Made by a program: the position numbers and the translations under genes. A stretch of 64,000 bases of DNA from Citrobacter koseri (lineage in GTDB: Bacteria > Pseudomonadota > Gammaproteobacteria > Enterobacterales > Enterobacteriaceae): assembly GCA_900446925.1 (NCBI GenBank), contig UAVY01000008.1, positions 310,001 to 374,000 on the forward strand, written 5' to 3'. Within the stretch, counting starts at the first letter, position 1. The number at the start of each line of letters is the position of its first letter. The notes beneath the pieces are model-generated. The model ran no database searches. It was given only the letters and a program-made list of their open reading frames with translations, and had not been told where the DNA came from. Below are positions 9,090-17,623 of this stretch, one piece after another.

Positions 9090-11724
9090 TCACATTCCTT
9101 GCCTTCCGGGCAACGGGGTTTCCGGCAACGCGGTGTTTTGTTCAAGCCATGCCTGTAAGTTGTCGCCAAAACGCAAACTGCGCCAGAGCGTAAAGACATT
9201 TTCTTCATGGGTATAGTTCAGGTTAACTGTGCCGACTTTACCGTCCACATGGCTTTTACCCGTGACCGTCGCCTGCATGGTCAGCACGCCCAGATTGTCC
9301 AGATTAATCTTCGTCCACGAACGGGCAATCTCCCATATAGCGTAACCAGTTGATTGCCGCGCCCGCCGCCATATTGTCTTTGACGACCGCATCCGGCGGT
9401 ATCTTTATCGATACGCAGCGTCATCGGGCCTGGATTGGTTAACCAGCCGTCTTTAATGATCCATTTTTCATTGCTCAGCCATAGCGGAAGCGCGCCGCTA
9501 ACCGGGCCGGACATCGCAAATTGTTTGGGATTCACCGCGCTGATCAGTTCGCTGGAAGAGACATTTTGCAACCCGCAGCAGTGCCGGATCGTGCTGCGGC
9601 ATACGTAGCTGTTTCATGATGATTTTGCCGCCCAGCACATCCACGCTCACGTCACTCAGCAATAAAGGATTCTCTTCGCTCCACGGATAACTTCCCTGGA
9701 GATCGGCCGTGATATTTTTCGCGGTGACCTGGTTTACCACCTCTGCGATGCGTAATGACACCGGCCCGCGCGTCCCCCAGTTGCCAGGCACCCTGACTGA
9801 AACGGAACGGCAACACAAAATCGACGCCGTTGATTTGGTTGTCCGGCATCCAGGCGCTACCGCCTTTCAGTACGCCGTGTCCACCCCGCTTTCAAACCCC
9901 TGCTCCTCTGCGCGGAAAAAGCCACCTGCGCGTACAGTTCGCCTGCGCGCAAATTCATTTTCCAGTCAGGAGGCAGCAAGGGCTGGAAGACCGTAACAGA
10001 CTGTTTTGGCCACCAGGCCTGCCGCGTAAACGAATGCCGTCCCAGCGGCCCATTTACCCGTACTGGCCCAATCGCCCCCTGCGGTGCAGGTCGCCTTTGA
10101 ACTGGAATACCGTTGGGTCCGTTCCTTCAACGCTGAATTTGAGCGTTGACGGCGGTAAGACGCTGCCGCCGGTGAACACGGTATTGCCCGCATCCAGCGA
10201 TAACGCGCCGCTGAAGGTCGGGTTCCCGGCATCACGAACCCACACGATCGGTTTATCCAGCACCAGGCGCGGAGACGCCACCGTCATCGTGCCGTATTGC
10301 AGTTGATTGAATCCGGTGGACAGGTCGGTAAGCGTGATGGTGTTGTCGTGCCATTCTCCTTTCCCGGCAACATCCCAACCGGCGTTCATCGGAGTGAAGC
10401 TACCCTCGCCCCAGTAGCGCCACTGCCAGCGCCCCGCATCGGGAAGAAAATCATTCGCCAGCCCATCAAGATGCAGGACAAAGTCGCCCATCTTATTTTC
10501 GTGCGCGCGTAAAATTGCCTGTAATCGGCCATCAACTCCGCGTTGGGTAACTTTTACGCCAGCCAGCGGCCAGCGAATTTCGTCAATATCCAGAGAGTCG
10601 ATCACCCGGCCACGAGAACGCAACAGCGCGCCGGGTTCAAAGGTCAGTTGTGGATCGGCCAGACTGCCGGTGAGCTGTGTCGGCAGTACTGCATAAAAAA
10701 TCAGATCGTCCTGTTTCGCTTCACCGGTTAAACGCAGGGGCATGTCGCTGTTATCCATACTCAGCTTGCCTGGCCCAATCGTCAGCACCGCATTGCCTTT
10801 ACCCGCATCGCCTTGCGTCAGAACATTCAACCGGCCGCTTATCACCGCATTTTCAAGACCTGCCTGCCAGTTATTAATGTTGATCCCCAGACGTCCGCTC
10901 AGCGGAAAGCCCTGATACGGCCAGTTCCAGCGTCCATCGCTGATGGCAAGTTGCTGGCGAGTGACCAGCCAGGGGAGATCGAGCAGCGGCTCCGGGTTAC
11001 CGCGCGCCATGACGATCAGCTGTCCGGCGTTGTCCCGCCACTCCAGTTCCGCATCCACCAGCGACGGTTCCTGCGGCAGGCTCAGCGTTGCGACGGCGTG
11101 TCCGTTCACCGGCAGCCCGTCCGGCACCAGGGGCAGCGTAAATTCCCCTTCCAGTTTTACAGGGGGCTGATTTTCGAAGGCGCTCACCTCCAGTTGGCTG
11201 ACGGTGAAGTTTTGCCCGTGCAGCCGCCCCTGAAAGTTGACCTTCTCGCCCTGATAACGAATCTGTTGGAGGGCTGGCGTCAGCGAAAGCGACAATTTCC
11301 CCTGCCATTCCTGCCAGGGAGAAAGAATAAGCCTGTCGATATTAACCCAGGTATTAGGCAGCATAGACTGCCATTCTGCGAGCGTGCGCGGCGCCACGGG
11401 CGATGGTTCAGATTCAGGGAGTTTTGCCAGACAGGCGGAGTCCAGTTCAAGCGTACCGATATTCAGCTGCCAGCGGCTGGGATGGGTGAGTTCCGCGCCG
11501 CTCATGCGTGCTAACGGGCAGTCCTCCACCAGATAACGCAGCTCCGGGATATGCAGGCCGTGGCGCGTAAGTTTCGGGCTTTCATCCAGCGCGATACGCG
11601 TACCAACCGGTAACCAGATGCCCGCCAGCGTAGGAAGCCACAGGCCAAGCGTCATGAGCAGCGTTAACGGTATAAGGATCAATAATAAAAGTAGCGCGAG
11701 AACGGCTTTGTATTTACCCTTCAT
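9090..11724 (-). CDS. ydbH: YdbH, AsmA-like intermembrane lipid-transport protein (several frameshifts as sequenced)
   Basis: The first 550 or so residues are open from the ATG at 11724: a short cytoplasmic N-terminus, one transmembrane helix (LALLLLLILIPLTLLMTLGLWLP) and then a periplasmic beta-taco domain. From about 10,080 leftward the frame shifts repeatedly (near 10080, 9960, 9830, 9700, 9560 and 9370), but the frames together cover the rest down to the stop at 9090. The span fits the 879-residue E. coli protein plus or minus indels. YdbH is partly redundant with TamB and YhdP in moving phospholipids to the outer membrane. It diverges from the accessory block and leads ynbE and ydbL. Confidence 0.87.
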
Positions 11725-12068
11725 GGGTAGTTAATATCCTGATTTAGCAAAAATTAAGCCGGTAAGGCCCGTATTGTGGCATGTTTGGGCGCTCAGTTGA
11801 AGGCGTCGCCCTCACTAAGGATAGATGTTCTGCCGCGACCCAACAATTTTGAGGTCGTCTTAGAAATGATAAAGTTGATGATATAACAGAGCGTTAGTAT
11901 CCGATCCTTCTGCCATCTCACCATGATGGCGCACATCCGCAGTCAGGCAAACATTTTGTACTGAATTAACTCAGTCTCCTGATTTATTACGGAAAACAGA
12001 GGCGCAGAGGACTGACCATTTGCAGATCCTCTGCCTAGGCTCACATTCCTGCCATCCTGTAGCAGCGT
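11725..12068. other. Intergenic region upstream of ydbH
   Basis: 344 bp between the start of ydbH and the end of the DUF417 gene, both leftward. It must hold the ydbH promoter. No convincing gene, operator or strong terminator hairpin is visible by eye. It marks the left edge of the accessory block, where base composition begins to fall. Confidence 0.5.
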
Positions 12069-12512
12069 TTATACCCGGTATGTTCCATTCCTGAATGCCA
12101 GATACCGGGTAAGGTCATATTTCAGCAAAACTGCGCCAGCGCCAATCAAGAGAACATCCTTGATAATGAAGCTGTCAATTTTCCCCAGTTGTGGCAGCAG
12201 GCTCAGAGTCGTTACTCCTGTAGTGATAACAATGAGATCGCCTGGTATGCCAACACCAGGTCGGGCGAAGCCAATGATCAACGCAAGAAATGTAATGGTT
12301 TCCATAACGCCAAGGAAATAACTTCCCCCGTGGACACCAAAAATCAAATACAGAATATTGAGCCATGTTGATGAAATCAGAGGCTCCAGGGCCATAACTT
12401 CAAAGTCAAACCATTTATAAGTACCAAACAACATAAATACACCGATAACGCTCAGGCGAAGAATGACGATATCGTAATCTGAGCGAATGAATCGATTAAT
12501 GAAATTCTTCAT
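12069..12512 (-). CDS. DUF417 family membrane protein (YkgB/RclC-like)
   Basis: 147 residues with four hydrophobic segments: about 18-38 (VILRLSVIGVFMLFGTYKWF), 53-75, 77-98 and 105-140. FGTYKWFDFE and the GFARPGVGIPGD loop are characteristic of the DUF417 family, which includes E. coli RclC of the reactive-chlorine response. Unlike rclABC, no RclA flavoprotein or RclR regulator is adjacent. It is instead the last gene of a leftward run with a LuxR-type regulator 47 bp upstream. Function unknown. Intact and AT-richer than the flanks. Confidence 0.8.
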   Translation of the reverse strand: MKNFINRFIRSDYDIVILRLSVIGVFMLFGTYKWFDFEVMALEPLISSTWLNILYLIFGVHGGSYFLGVMETITFLALIIGFARPGVGIPGDLIVITTGVTTLSLLPQLGKIDSFIIKDVLLIGAGAVLLKYDLTRYLAFRNGTYRV

Positions 12513-12559
12513 TCATATTCTCCGGGAAGATAATAATGAGATGCCAGCCAGATTTTATC

Positions 12560-13021
12560 TCAGATGAGAAATATCAGTTCAAAAAAAGCATTCCGATCAA
12601 TGCCGTTACTTTTAAATGGCAGGTGCATTCCATTTTTTAAGCCAATTTTTTTCTTGATATTGTAAATATGCGAATATACTGTTTTCTTACTTCGACCTCT
12701 CACCCTGGCGATTTGCTCTACACTAAAGTGTTTATAGTATAAAAGGAAAGCGATAATTCTTTCATTATGTGTTAATGATTTACCTTGATCATTCAAACAA
12801 GAACCATGCTTCATATTGCAAGGCTCTGACTTGCAGGCAAGGTAAAAATCATACCCGTAGAAAAGTATGCTAATGAGTCCGGCGAACTCATTATCACAGA
12901 TAATAAAATACGTTTCTTTTTCGCTGTTAAAATGTTCAACGCCAAGTGCCTCACACGAGTTGAATAATACTTCAGCGCCTTGCTGAAAATAAAAATCATG
13001 CGTCGCGATGATAATTTTCAT
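12560..13021 (-). CDS. LuxR-type HTH transcriptional regulator (second of the block)
   Basis: 153 residues. The N-terminal 85 residues resemble a degenerate receiver-like fold (MKIIIATHDFYFQQGAEVLF) with a Cys-containing loop (ACKSEPCNMKHGSC). The C-terminal half has a LuxR/FixJ helix-turn-helix: SLTHNERIIAFLLYY, FSVEQIARVRGRS and KKTVYSHIYNIKKKIG. No phospho-acceptor Asp is obvious at the receiver end of strand 3, so it may not be a phosphorelay protein. It lies 48 bp after the adhesin gene and before the DUF417 gene, and is a likely local regulator of both (inference). AT-rich codon use suggests acquisition. Confidence 0.8.
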   Translation of the reverse strand: MKIIIATHDFYFQQGAEVLFNSCEALGVEHFNSEKETYFIICDNEFAGLISILFYGYDFYLACKSEPCNMKHGSCLNDQGKSLTHNERIIAFLLYYKHFSVEQIARVRGRSKKTVYSHIYNIKKKIGLKNGMHLPFKSNGIDRNAFFELIFLI

Positions 13022-13069
13022 TATTGCTCCATGAGCAGGGAGTAAAATACCCCCTGCTGTAAGCTTTAA

Positions 13070-14095
13070 TCAGAACTCCAGACTAATACCCGTGTTCCAT
13101 GAAACGGAATCTCCACCGGCCGCAACTGCCATTTTACCTGCAACATTGTCTGTAAAGCGATAGCCGATCCCAACGGCTACTGCCTGCTTATCTGAATATC
13201 CTCCCAATGCCGCAGTAGCATTAAATTTACCCACGCTATAAGGCTGGAATAAACCTGCAAGCGCCGCATTCTGAGCTGCACTTTCACGAATTTCTTTGCG
13301 GTTGTTAGATATCTGTTTTTGCAGACCATTCATTCTGTCTGCCGCCATTTTTTGCCAGGATTCATGAAGATCTAAACGGCGACTATTCTTACTGACCGCA
13401 GACTGGTTAGCATTGATTTTTCCAGATAAATATTTGCTGGTCTGAGAAAGCTCGCCACGAACAGTTTCCGTATTGCTGTCTATACGCGCGTAAGCATCCC
13501 TTTTTGACACTGCCGATTTCGCCGCGCAAGGAATCACCCTGCTGCTTAAGCTCGCCACGCACGGCTTTTGCATTACTGTCGGCCCGTGCGTAGGCATCCC
13601 TTTTGGCGCTGCCGATTTCACCACGCAGGGAATCACCCTGCTGCTTAAGCTCACCACGCACGGACTTTCGCATTATTGTCAGCCTGTGCAATTGCATCAG
13701 CTTTGGCCTGGCCGATTTCGCCGCGCAGAACATCCTTTTGTTCATCCAGTTCTTTATTAACCTTTCCAACGCTTACGGTCACGTCCTGTTTCACCGTATT
13801 TATTGCGTCCCGCTGTGAAGCCAGCGAGCGATTTTGAGCATTAATTTGTTCATTAATATAATTTTTCGTCGTATTTGCAGCATCATTTACACGCCCATTT
13901 ACATATCTAACCACCTCGTTTCGATAATTCTCCCCTTTTTTGAGAAAGAGATCGGGCTAATTCGATCAGTTCATTATTTAGTTCTCCCCTGGTAATTGTT
14001 TTGTTGGGATTGTTCTGATCTTCTGCCCAACTGATATTGCTTAGAGCCCCGAACAAAACCACACCTAACATAGAGGCCATAACATTCTTATGCAT
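13070..14095 (-). CDS. Small YadA-like trimeric autotransporter with 33-residue coiled-coil repeats (three frameshifts as sequenced)
   Basis: Removing one base near 13940 (A run), 13665 (C) and 13505 (A) gives a single 340-residue protein. It has a signal peptide ([24 protein letters not shown]), a stalk rich in Q/N/K/E/D coiled-coil sequence, and about three copies of a 33-residue repeat whose core is [18 protein letters not shown] YadA-type membrane anchor follows: [25 protein letters not shown] at about 278, then GIGYRF, ending ISLEF with the terminal Phe of outer membrane proteins. No globular head domain is visible, so it is a short adhesin or a surface stalk. It sits between two LuxR-type genes. 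Confidence 0.85.
13460..13740 (-). repeat. 99-bp tandem coding repeats in the adhesin stalk
   Basis: The segment TGCCGATTTC recurs at 13511, 13610 and about 13710, each followed by near-identical sequence. The spacing is 99, then 100 bases, the extra base being one of the frameshift insertions. The repeat encodes 33 residues. Copies differ at a few positions, more so toward the N-terminal copy. Confidence 0.85.
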
Positions 14096-14154
14096 GTAAA
14101 CACCCTTAAATTAAAATTAGGAACAATTTTTATCTATTGCAGAAATAAACAGAC

Positions 14155-14766
14155 TCAAACCAGAGAACAACAATCTGGAATTCGCCATCTTTTGCGTAGG
14201 AAGTTTTCAATCAACCAGACTTGCCTGATTCCAACTTTTAAATTAATTGCTATCATCTCTCGACTGAAGCCAGAAAGTATTAGTGCAAGAACACTTTTAG
14301 ACAGCTTCGATAACCTCCCGGAAGAAAGTCGCGCATGTGTTATTTCATTAAGTAAAGGTACTGTATCCGTAAGATATGCTGTATCCTGAACAGATTCTTT
14401 CCTTAGTAAAACAGGAGGAAGAAAATAAATTACACGCTGTATTGTTTTCTCGTGGTGTTTTACACCGCTTCTCCCTTCAATAGTGAAGTAGTTAAAAAAC
14501 TCAGCAATGGTCTCATCCACAGGCAAAAAATAGCCATGCTTAAATATCAATGCTGCGCACGGGTAACACTCCCGAACATGCAGCCAGAAACTCAAAAATA
14601 AAGACGGCCGCCCATATATTACGACAGTAGCTGAAGGATACCTGTGAAGCTGCTCCAGTAGACTACATGTAGAGCAGGCATTTTCAGTTATTGAAATTGG
14701 TTTATTCAATAAGGTTATCTTGCTTACTGTTCCAGGCTTATTCATCGACAGATTCATCGCGTACAT
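14155..14766 (-). CDS. LuxR-type HTH transcriptional regulator (first of the block)
   Basis: 203 residues, probable start at 14766 (14757 is an alternative). The N-terminal 135 residues are not recognised. The C-terminus has a LuxR-like helix-turn-helix: LSKLSKSVLALILSGFSREMIAINL, then VGIRQVWLIENFLRKRW. This resembles the enterobacterial EcpR/FimZ-like group only in layout. It is 59 bp upstream of the adhesin gene, same strand, and faces a long AT-rich leader region, so it is the likely first gene and regulator of the block (inference). Intact. Confidence 0.78.
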   Translation of the reverse strand: MYAMNLSMNKPGTVSKITLLNKPISITENACSTCSLLEQLHRYPSATVVIYGRPSLFLSFWLHVRECYPCAALIFKHGYFLPVDETIAEFFNYFTIEGRSGVKHHEKTIQRVIYFLPPVLLRKESVQDTAYLTDTVPLLNEITHARLSSGRLSKLSKSVLALILSGFSREMIAINLKVGIRQVWLIENFLRKRWRIPDCCSLV

Positions 14767-15557
14767 TTTTTATTCCATTAAAAAGTCGCTACGATACTGC
14801 GCGCAGTCATAATAACACCTCCAACTTAACTTCGCCGGATAAGACAGGATTTAACATGCTGTGTTGTTAATAGTATGTATTAAGTTACGGCAATATCACC
14901 CCTCCACTCTTGTTTGTATTAAACGTGTTAATAAAAATCACGAGGATTCCAGTTAAAATAACAAAACTAATTTCTTGGTTAAATTATGCTTATTTGGAAT
15001 CCTTTGACAATCCCTTGATAAACGGGATAACAGGAGCATATCAACACCTGTTTAAATAAGTGCAAAAAATAAAAGGGAAATTACTGCTGGTCACACCAGA
15101 CAGGACAATTGGTGAAATTTACAGAAATGTGATAAACATCACAGCAAATGAAAAAGTGCATTAAATTCATCATGGAATGGAGCGATGAGCGGAGCAATTA
15201 TCAATTTTTGTCAATCAATTGAAGCGATAGGTTATTTCGTATGAAAGTGAGGGTTTGCAGGTTATGTCTGTCGGTTGTTCGACGTTACGAACGTCTGTCA
15301 GCCTGATTCGCTACAGAAAGAATACGTCAGTCTGTGGAAGAGTAACTGACCCACTGATAAGGCGTGGGTTCAGAATGACCGGAAGGGAAATATGTGTTAA
15401 AGAAAGTTGTTTAATTTTTAGTATGATAGGTGCCTTAAGAAGAGATGTTCTAAAATTATTCATTATGTCATGGTCACGCCCTATCAATTATTTTTTAAAT
15501 TTTGTAAGATAATTTTAATTGATTCAATGTTATTCCACCATCGCTGGAGAAAGTCTT
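14767..15557. other. 790-bp AT-rich intergenic region between the accessory block and ldhA
   Basis: No credible gene. An 85-residue open frame at 15255-15512 (+) has no clear ribosome-binding site and an odd composition, so I reject it. A perfect CRP-type palindrome lies at 15128-15143. The region must hold the promoter of the LuxR-type gene (leftward) and of ldhA (rightward). It may contain remnants of an older insertion. Confidence 0.5.
15128..15143. promoter_or_regulatory. Candidate CRP-cAMP operator
   Basis: TGTGATAAACATCACA matches the CRP consensus TGTGA-N6-TCACA exactly, with flanking AAA on the left. It is about 415 bp before ldhA and 360 bp before the leftward LuxR-type gene, so the target gene is unclear. 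Confidence 0.55.
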
Positions 15558-16548
15558 ATGAAACTCGCTGTTTACAGTACAAAGCAGTACGACAAGAAGT
15601 ACCTGCAACATGTTAACGAGTCCTTTGGTTTTGAACTTGAATTTTTTGACTTTCTGCTGACTGAGAAAACGGCAAAAACCGCCAACGGTTGCGAGGCGGT
15701 ATGCATCTTCGTTAACGACGACGGCAGCCGCCCGGTTCTGGAAGAGCTGAAAAAACACGGCGTAAAATACATTGCGCTGCGTTGCGCTGGCTTCAATAAC
15801 GTCGATCTGGACGCCGCAAAAGAGCTGGGTCTGCAAGTCGTGCGCGTCCCGGCCTATTCTCCTGAAGCCGTCGCCGAACATGCGATTGGTATGATGATGA
15901 CGCTGAACCGTCGCATTCATCGCGCTTATCAACGTACCCGTGATGCAAACTTTTCACTGGAAGGCCTGACCGGTTTTACCATGCACGGTAAAACGGCTGG
16001 CGTGATCGGGACGGGCAAGATCGGCGTCGCCGCGCTGCGTATTCTGAAAGGTTTTGGTATGCGACTGCTGGCGTTTGATCCTTACCCAAGCGCCGCCGCG
16101 CTGGAGCTTGGCGTGGAGTATGTCGATCTGCCGACGCTGTTTGCGGAGTCTGATGTCATTTCTCTGCATTGCCCGCTGACAGCTGAAAACTACCATTTGC
16201 TTAATCATGCCGCGTTTGATCAGATGAAAAACGGGGTGATGGTGATCAACACCAGTCGTGGGGGCGTTGATTGATTCGCAGGCGGCAATTGAAGCGCTGA
16301 AAAACCAGAAGATTGGCTCACTGGGGATGGATGTCTATGAAAACGAACGCGATCTGTTCTTTGAGGACAAGTCCAACGATGTGATTCAGGATGACGTATT
16401 CCGTCGTCTGTCTGCCTGCCATAACGTGCTATTCACCGGGCACCAGGCTTTCCTGACCGCGGAAGCGTTGACCAGCATCTCGGAAACCACTCTGCAAAAT
16501 CTGGAACAGCTCTCAAAAGGTGAAACCTGCCCGAACGCCCTGTTCTGA
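15558..16548 (+). CDS. ldhA: Fermentative D-lactate dehydrogenase LdhA (one frameshift as sequenced)
   Basis: NADH-dependent reduction of pyruvate to D-lactate in mixed-acid fermentation. Restored length is 329 residues, as in E. coli. The nucleotide-binding loop VIGTGKIGVAALRIL is at about 152, the catalytic Arg in INTSRG at about 235, the Glu in GLDVYEN-type GMDVYENE at about 264, and the His in LFTGHQAFLT at about 296. One extra G in the GGGGG run near 16262 shifts the frame right after NTSRG; deleting it joins both halves. The ATG at 15558 has GGAGA upstream. An intact ldhA is expected in a facultative anaerobe, so an error is likelier than a mutation. Confidence 0.93.
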
Positions 16549-16555
16549 CCCTTCT

Positions 16556-16577
16556 GCTCCCCTGCGTTCAGGGGAGC
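16556..16577 (+). terminator. ldhA terminator-like hairpin
   Basis: Perfect 9-bp stem GCTCCCCTG / CAGGGGAGC with a CGTT loop, 7 bp after the ldhA stop. It is followed by only a weak T stretch (ACTTTC). Confidence 0.65.
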
Positions 16578-16661
16578 ACTTTCAGATAATCCCCGATGAT
16601 ATACCAGGCTATATCATTACAATTATGAATGATTTCCCGTCAGTAAATGTAGAGAGTTTTA

Positions 16662-17084
16662 ATGAAGAAGATCGTCGCACTGGTTGCACTCAGCATGCTT
16701 ATGGCAGGCTGTGTCAGCAATGGAAAAGTCTCCGTTAACCGTGATCAGCTACAGCATCACCGTTTTGTTCTGGAGAGTGTAAACGGAAAACCAGTCGCTG
16801 CGGGTAAGAACGCCCCGGAGTTAAGCTTCGGTGAAAAAATGACGGTTTCTGGCCGCATGTGCAACCGCTTCAGTGGCCAGGGCAAGCTGTCTGATGGCGA
16901 GCTGAAAGTCAAAGAAATGGCGATGACGCGTATGATGTGCGCCGACCCGCAGTTAAATGAACTGGATCACACCATTAGCGCGATGCTCAAACAGGGCGCG
17001 CAGGTCGACTTAACGGCTAACCAGTTGACGCTGGCGACCGCAGAACAAACGCTGATGTTCCGACTGGCTGATTTAGTGCATTAA
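16662..17084 (+). CDS. hslJ: Heat-inducible lipoprotein HslJ
   Basis: 140 residues, equal to E. coli HslJ. Lipobox LMAGC at Cys17, then a META domain: HHRFVLESVNGKPV, LSFGEKMTVSGRMCNRFSG and MTRMMCADPQLNELD. In E. coli it is a heat-shock gene that affects novobiocin resistance; its molecular role is unknown. The stop codon overlaps that of the convergent ydbJ. Confidence 0.94.
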   Translation: MKKIVALVALSMLMAGCVSNGKVSVNRDQLQHHRFVLESVNGKPVAAGKNAPELSFGEKMTVSGRMCNRFSGQGKLSDGELKVKEMAMTRMMCADPQLNELDHTISAMLKQGAQVDLTANQLTLATAEQTLMFRLADLVH

Positions 17085-17348
17085 TAGCTGCCGCAGCTTC
17101 CAGCGGCGAGCGACTGTTCACTACAGCGTTTGCCGTTGGGTAATGCGCACATGCCAATCGCCGATCCGTCAAGCTGACGGGCAACAGAGAGCGACCCGCC
17201 AATCATGGCGCAGTTAGCTTCCCCGGAACTGGACATTGCCGCCTTTAACCCCGGCGCAACATGCGCTGCCGTCGCCTGCTGAACAGGCTCATTACTACAG
17301 GGCCGACAATAATAACGCGGCACACCCCACTAAAAACGCTGCACGCAT
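17081..17348 (-). CDS. ydbJ: YdbJ, DUF333 lipoprotein (one frameshift as sequenced)
   Basis: Restored length is 88 residues. Start ATG at 17348, lipoprotein signal MRAAFLVGCAALLLSACS with lipobox LSAC, then SNEPVQQATAAHVAPG and a DUF333 domain with paired cysteines: NCAMIGGSLSV, GMCALPNGKRCSEQ and GSCGSY. One extra C in GGCCCTGT near 17309 breaks the frame between the lipobox and the mature part. The last four bases overlap the hslJ stop. Function unknown; the family is often next to hslJ. Confidence 0.87.
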
Positions 17349-17623
17349 CTCTCTCCCCTCTGAACGTTAGCCGAAACGACACCGCCATAAATAATAGGCA
17401 GGCTGCCCTGCGTCGTCGAGAGGCAAACTGCCCATTTATGCGGTTCATTGACATTTTTTAGCAATTTTTTTGCCCTCTCTTTGATCAAATCATTCATTCC
17501 CTCTATTCCAGGGACACAAAAGCGAAAATGGTAGAGATCGGGGTTTGCTAAAATAGAGAGATAACTATCAGGGCCCGCCGATGTTTCGCGAGTCCCTCTT
17601 TTTGTGCAATGTAAGGGTGTCAT

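Noticed and set aside
13460..13740. Tandem repeats as a CRISPR array
   Set aside because: Period 99 bp with coding repeats and no unique spacers; no cas genes.
15255..15512. 85-residue open frame upstream of ldhA
   Set aside because: No ribosome site, odd composition, no resemblance to known proteins.
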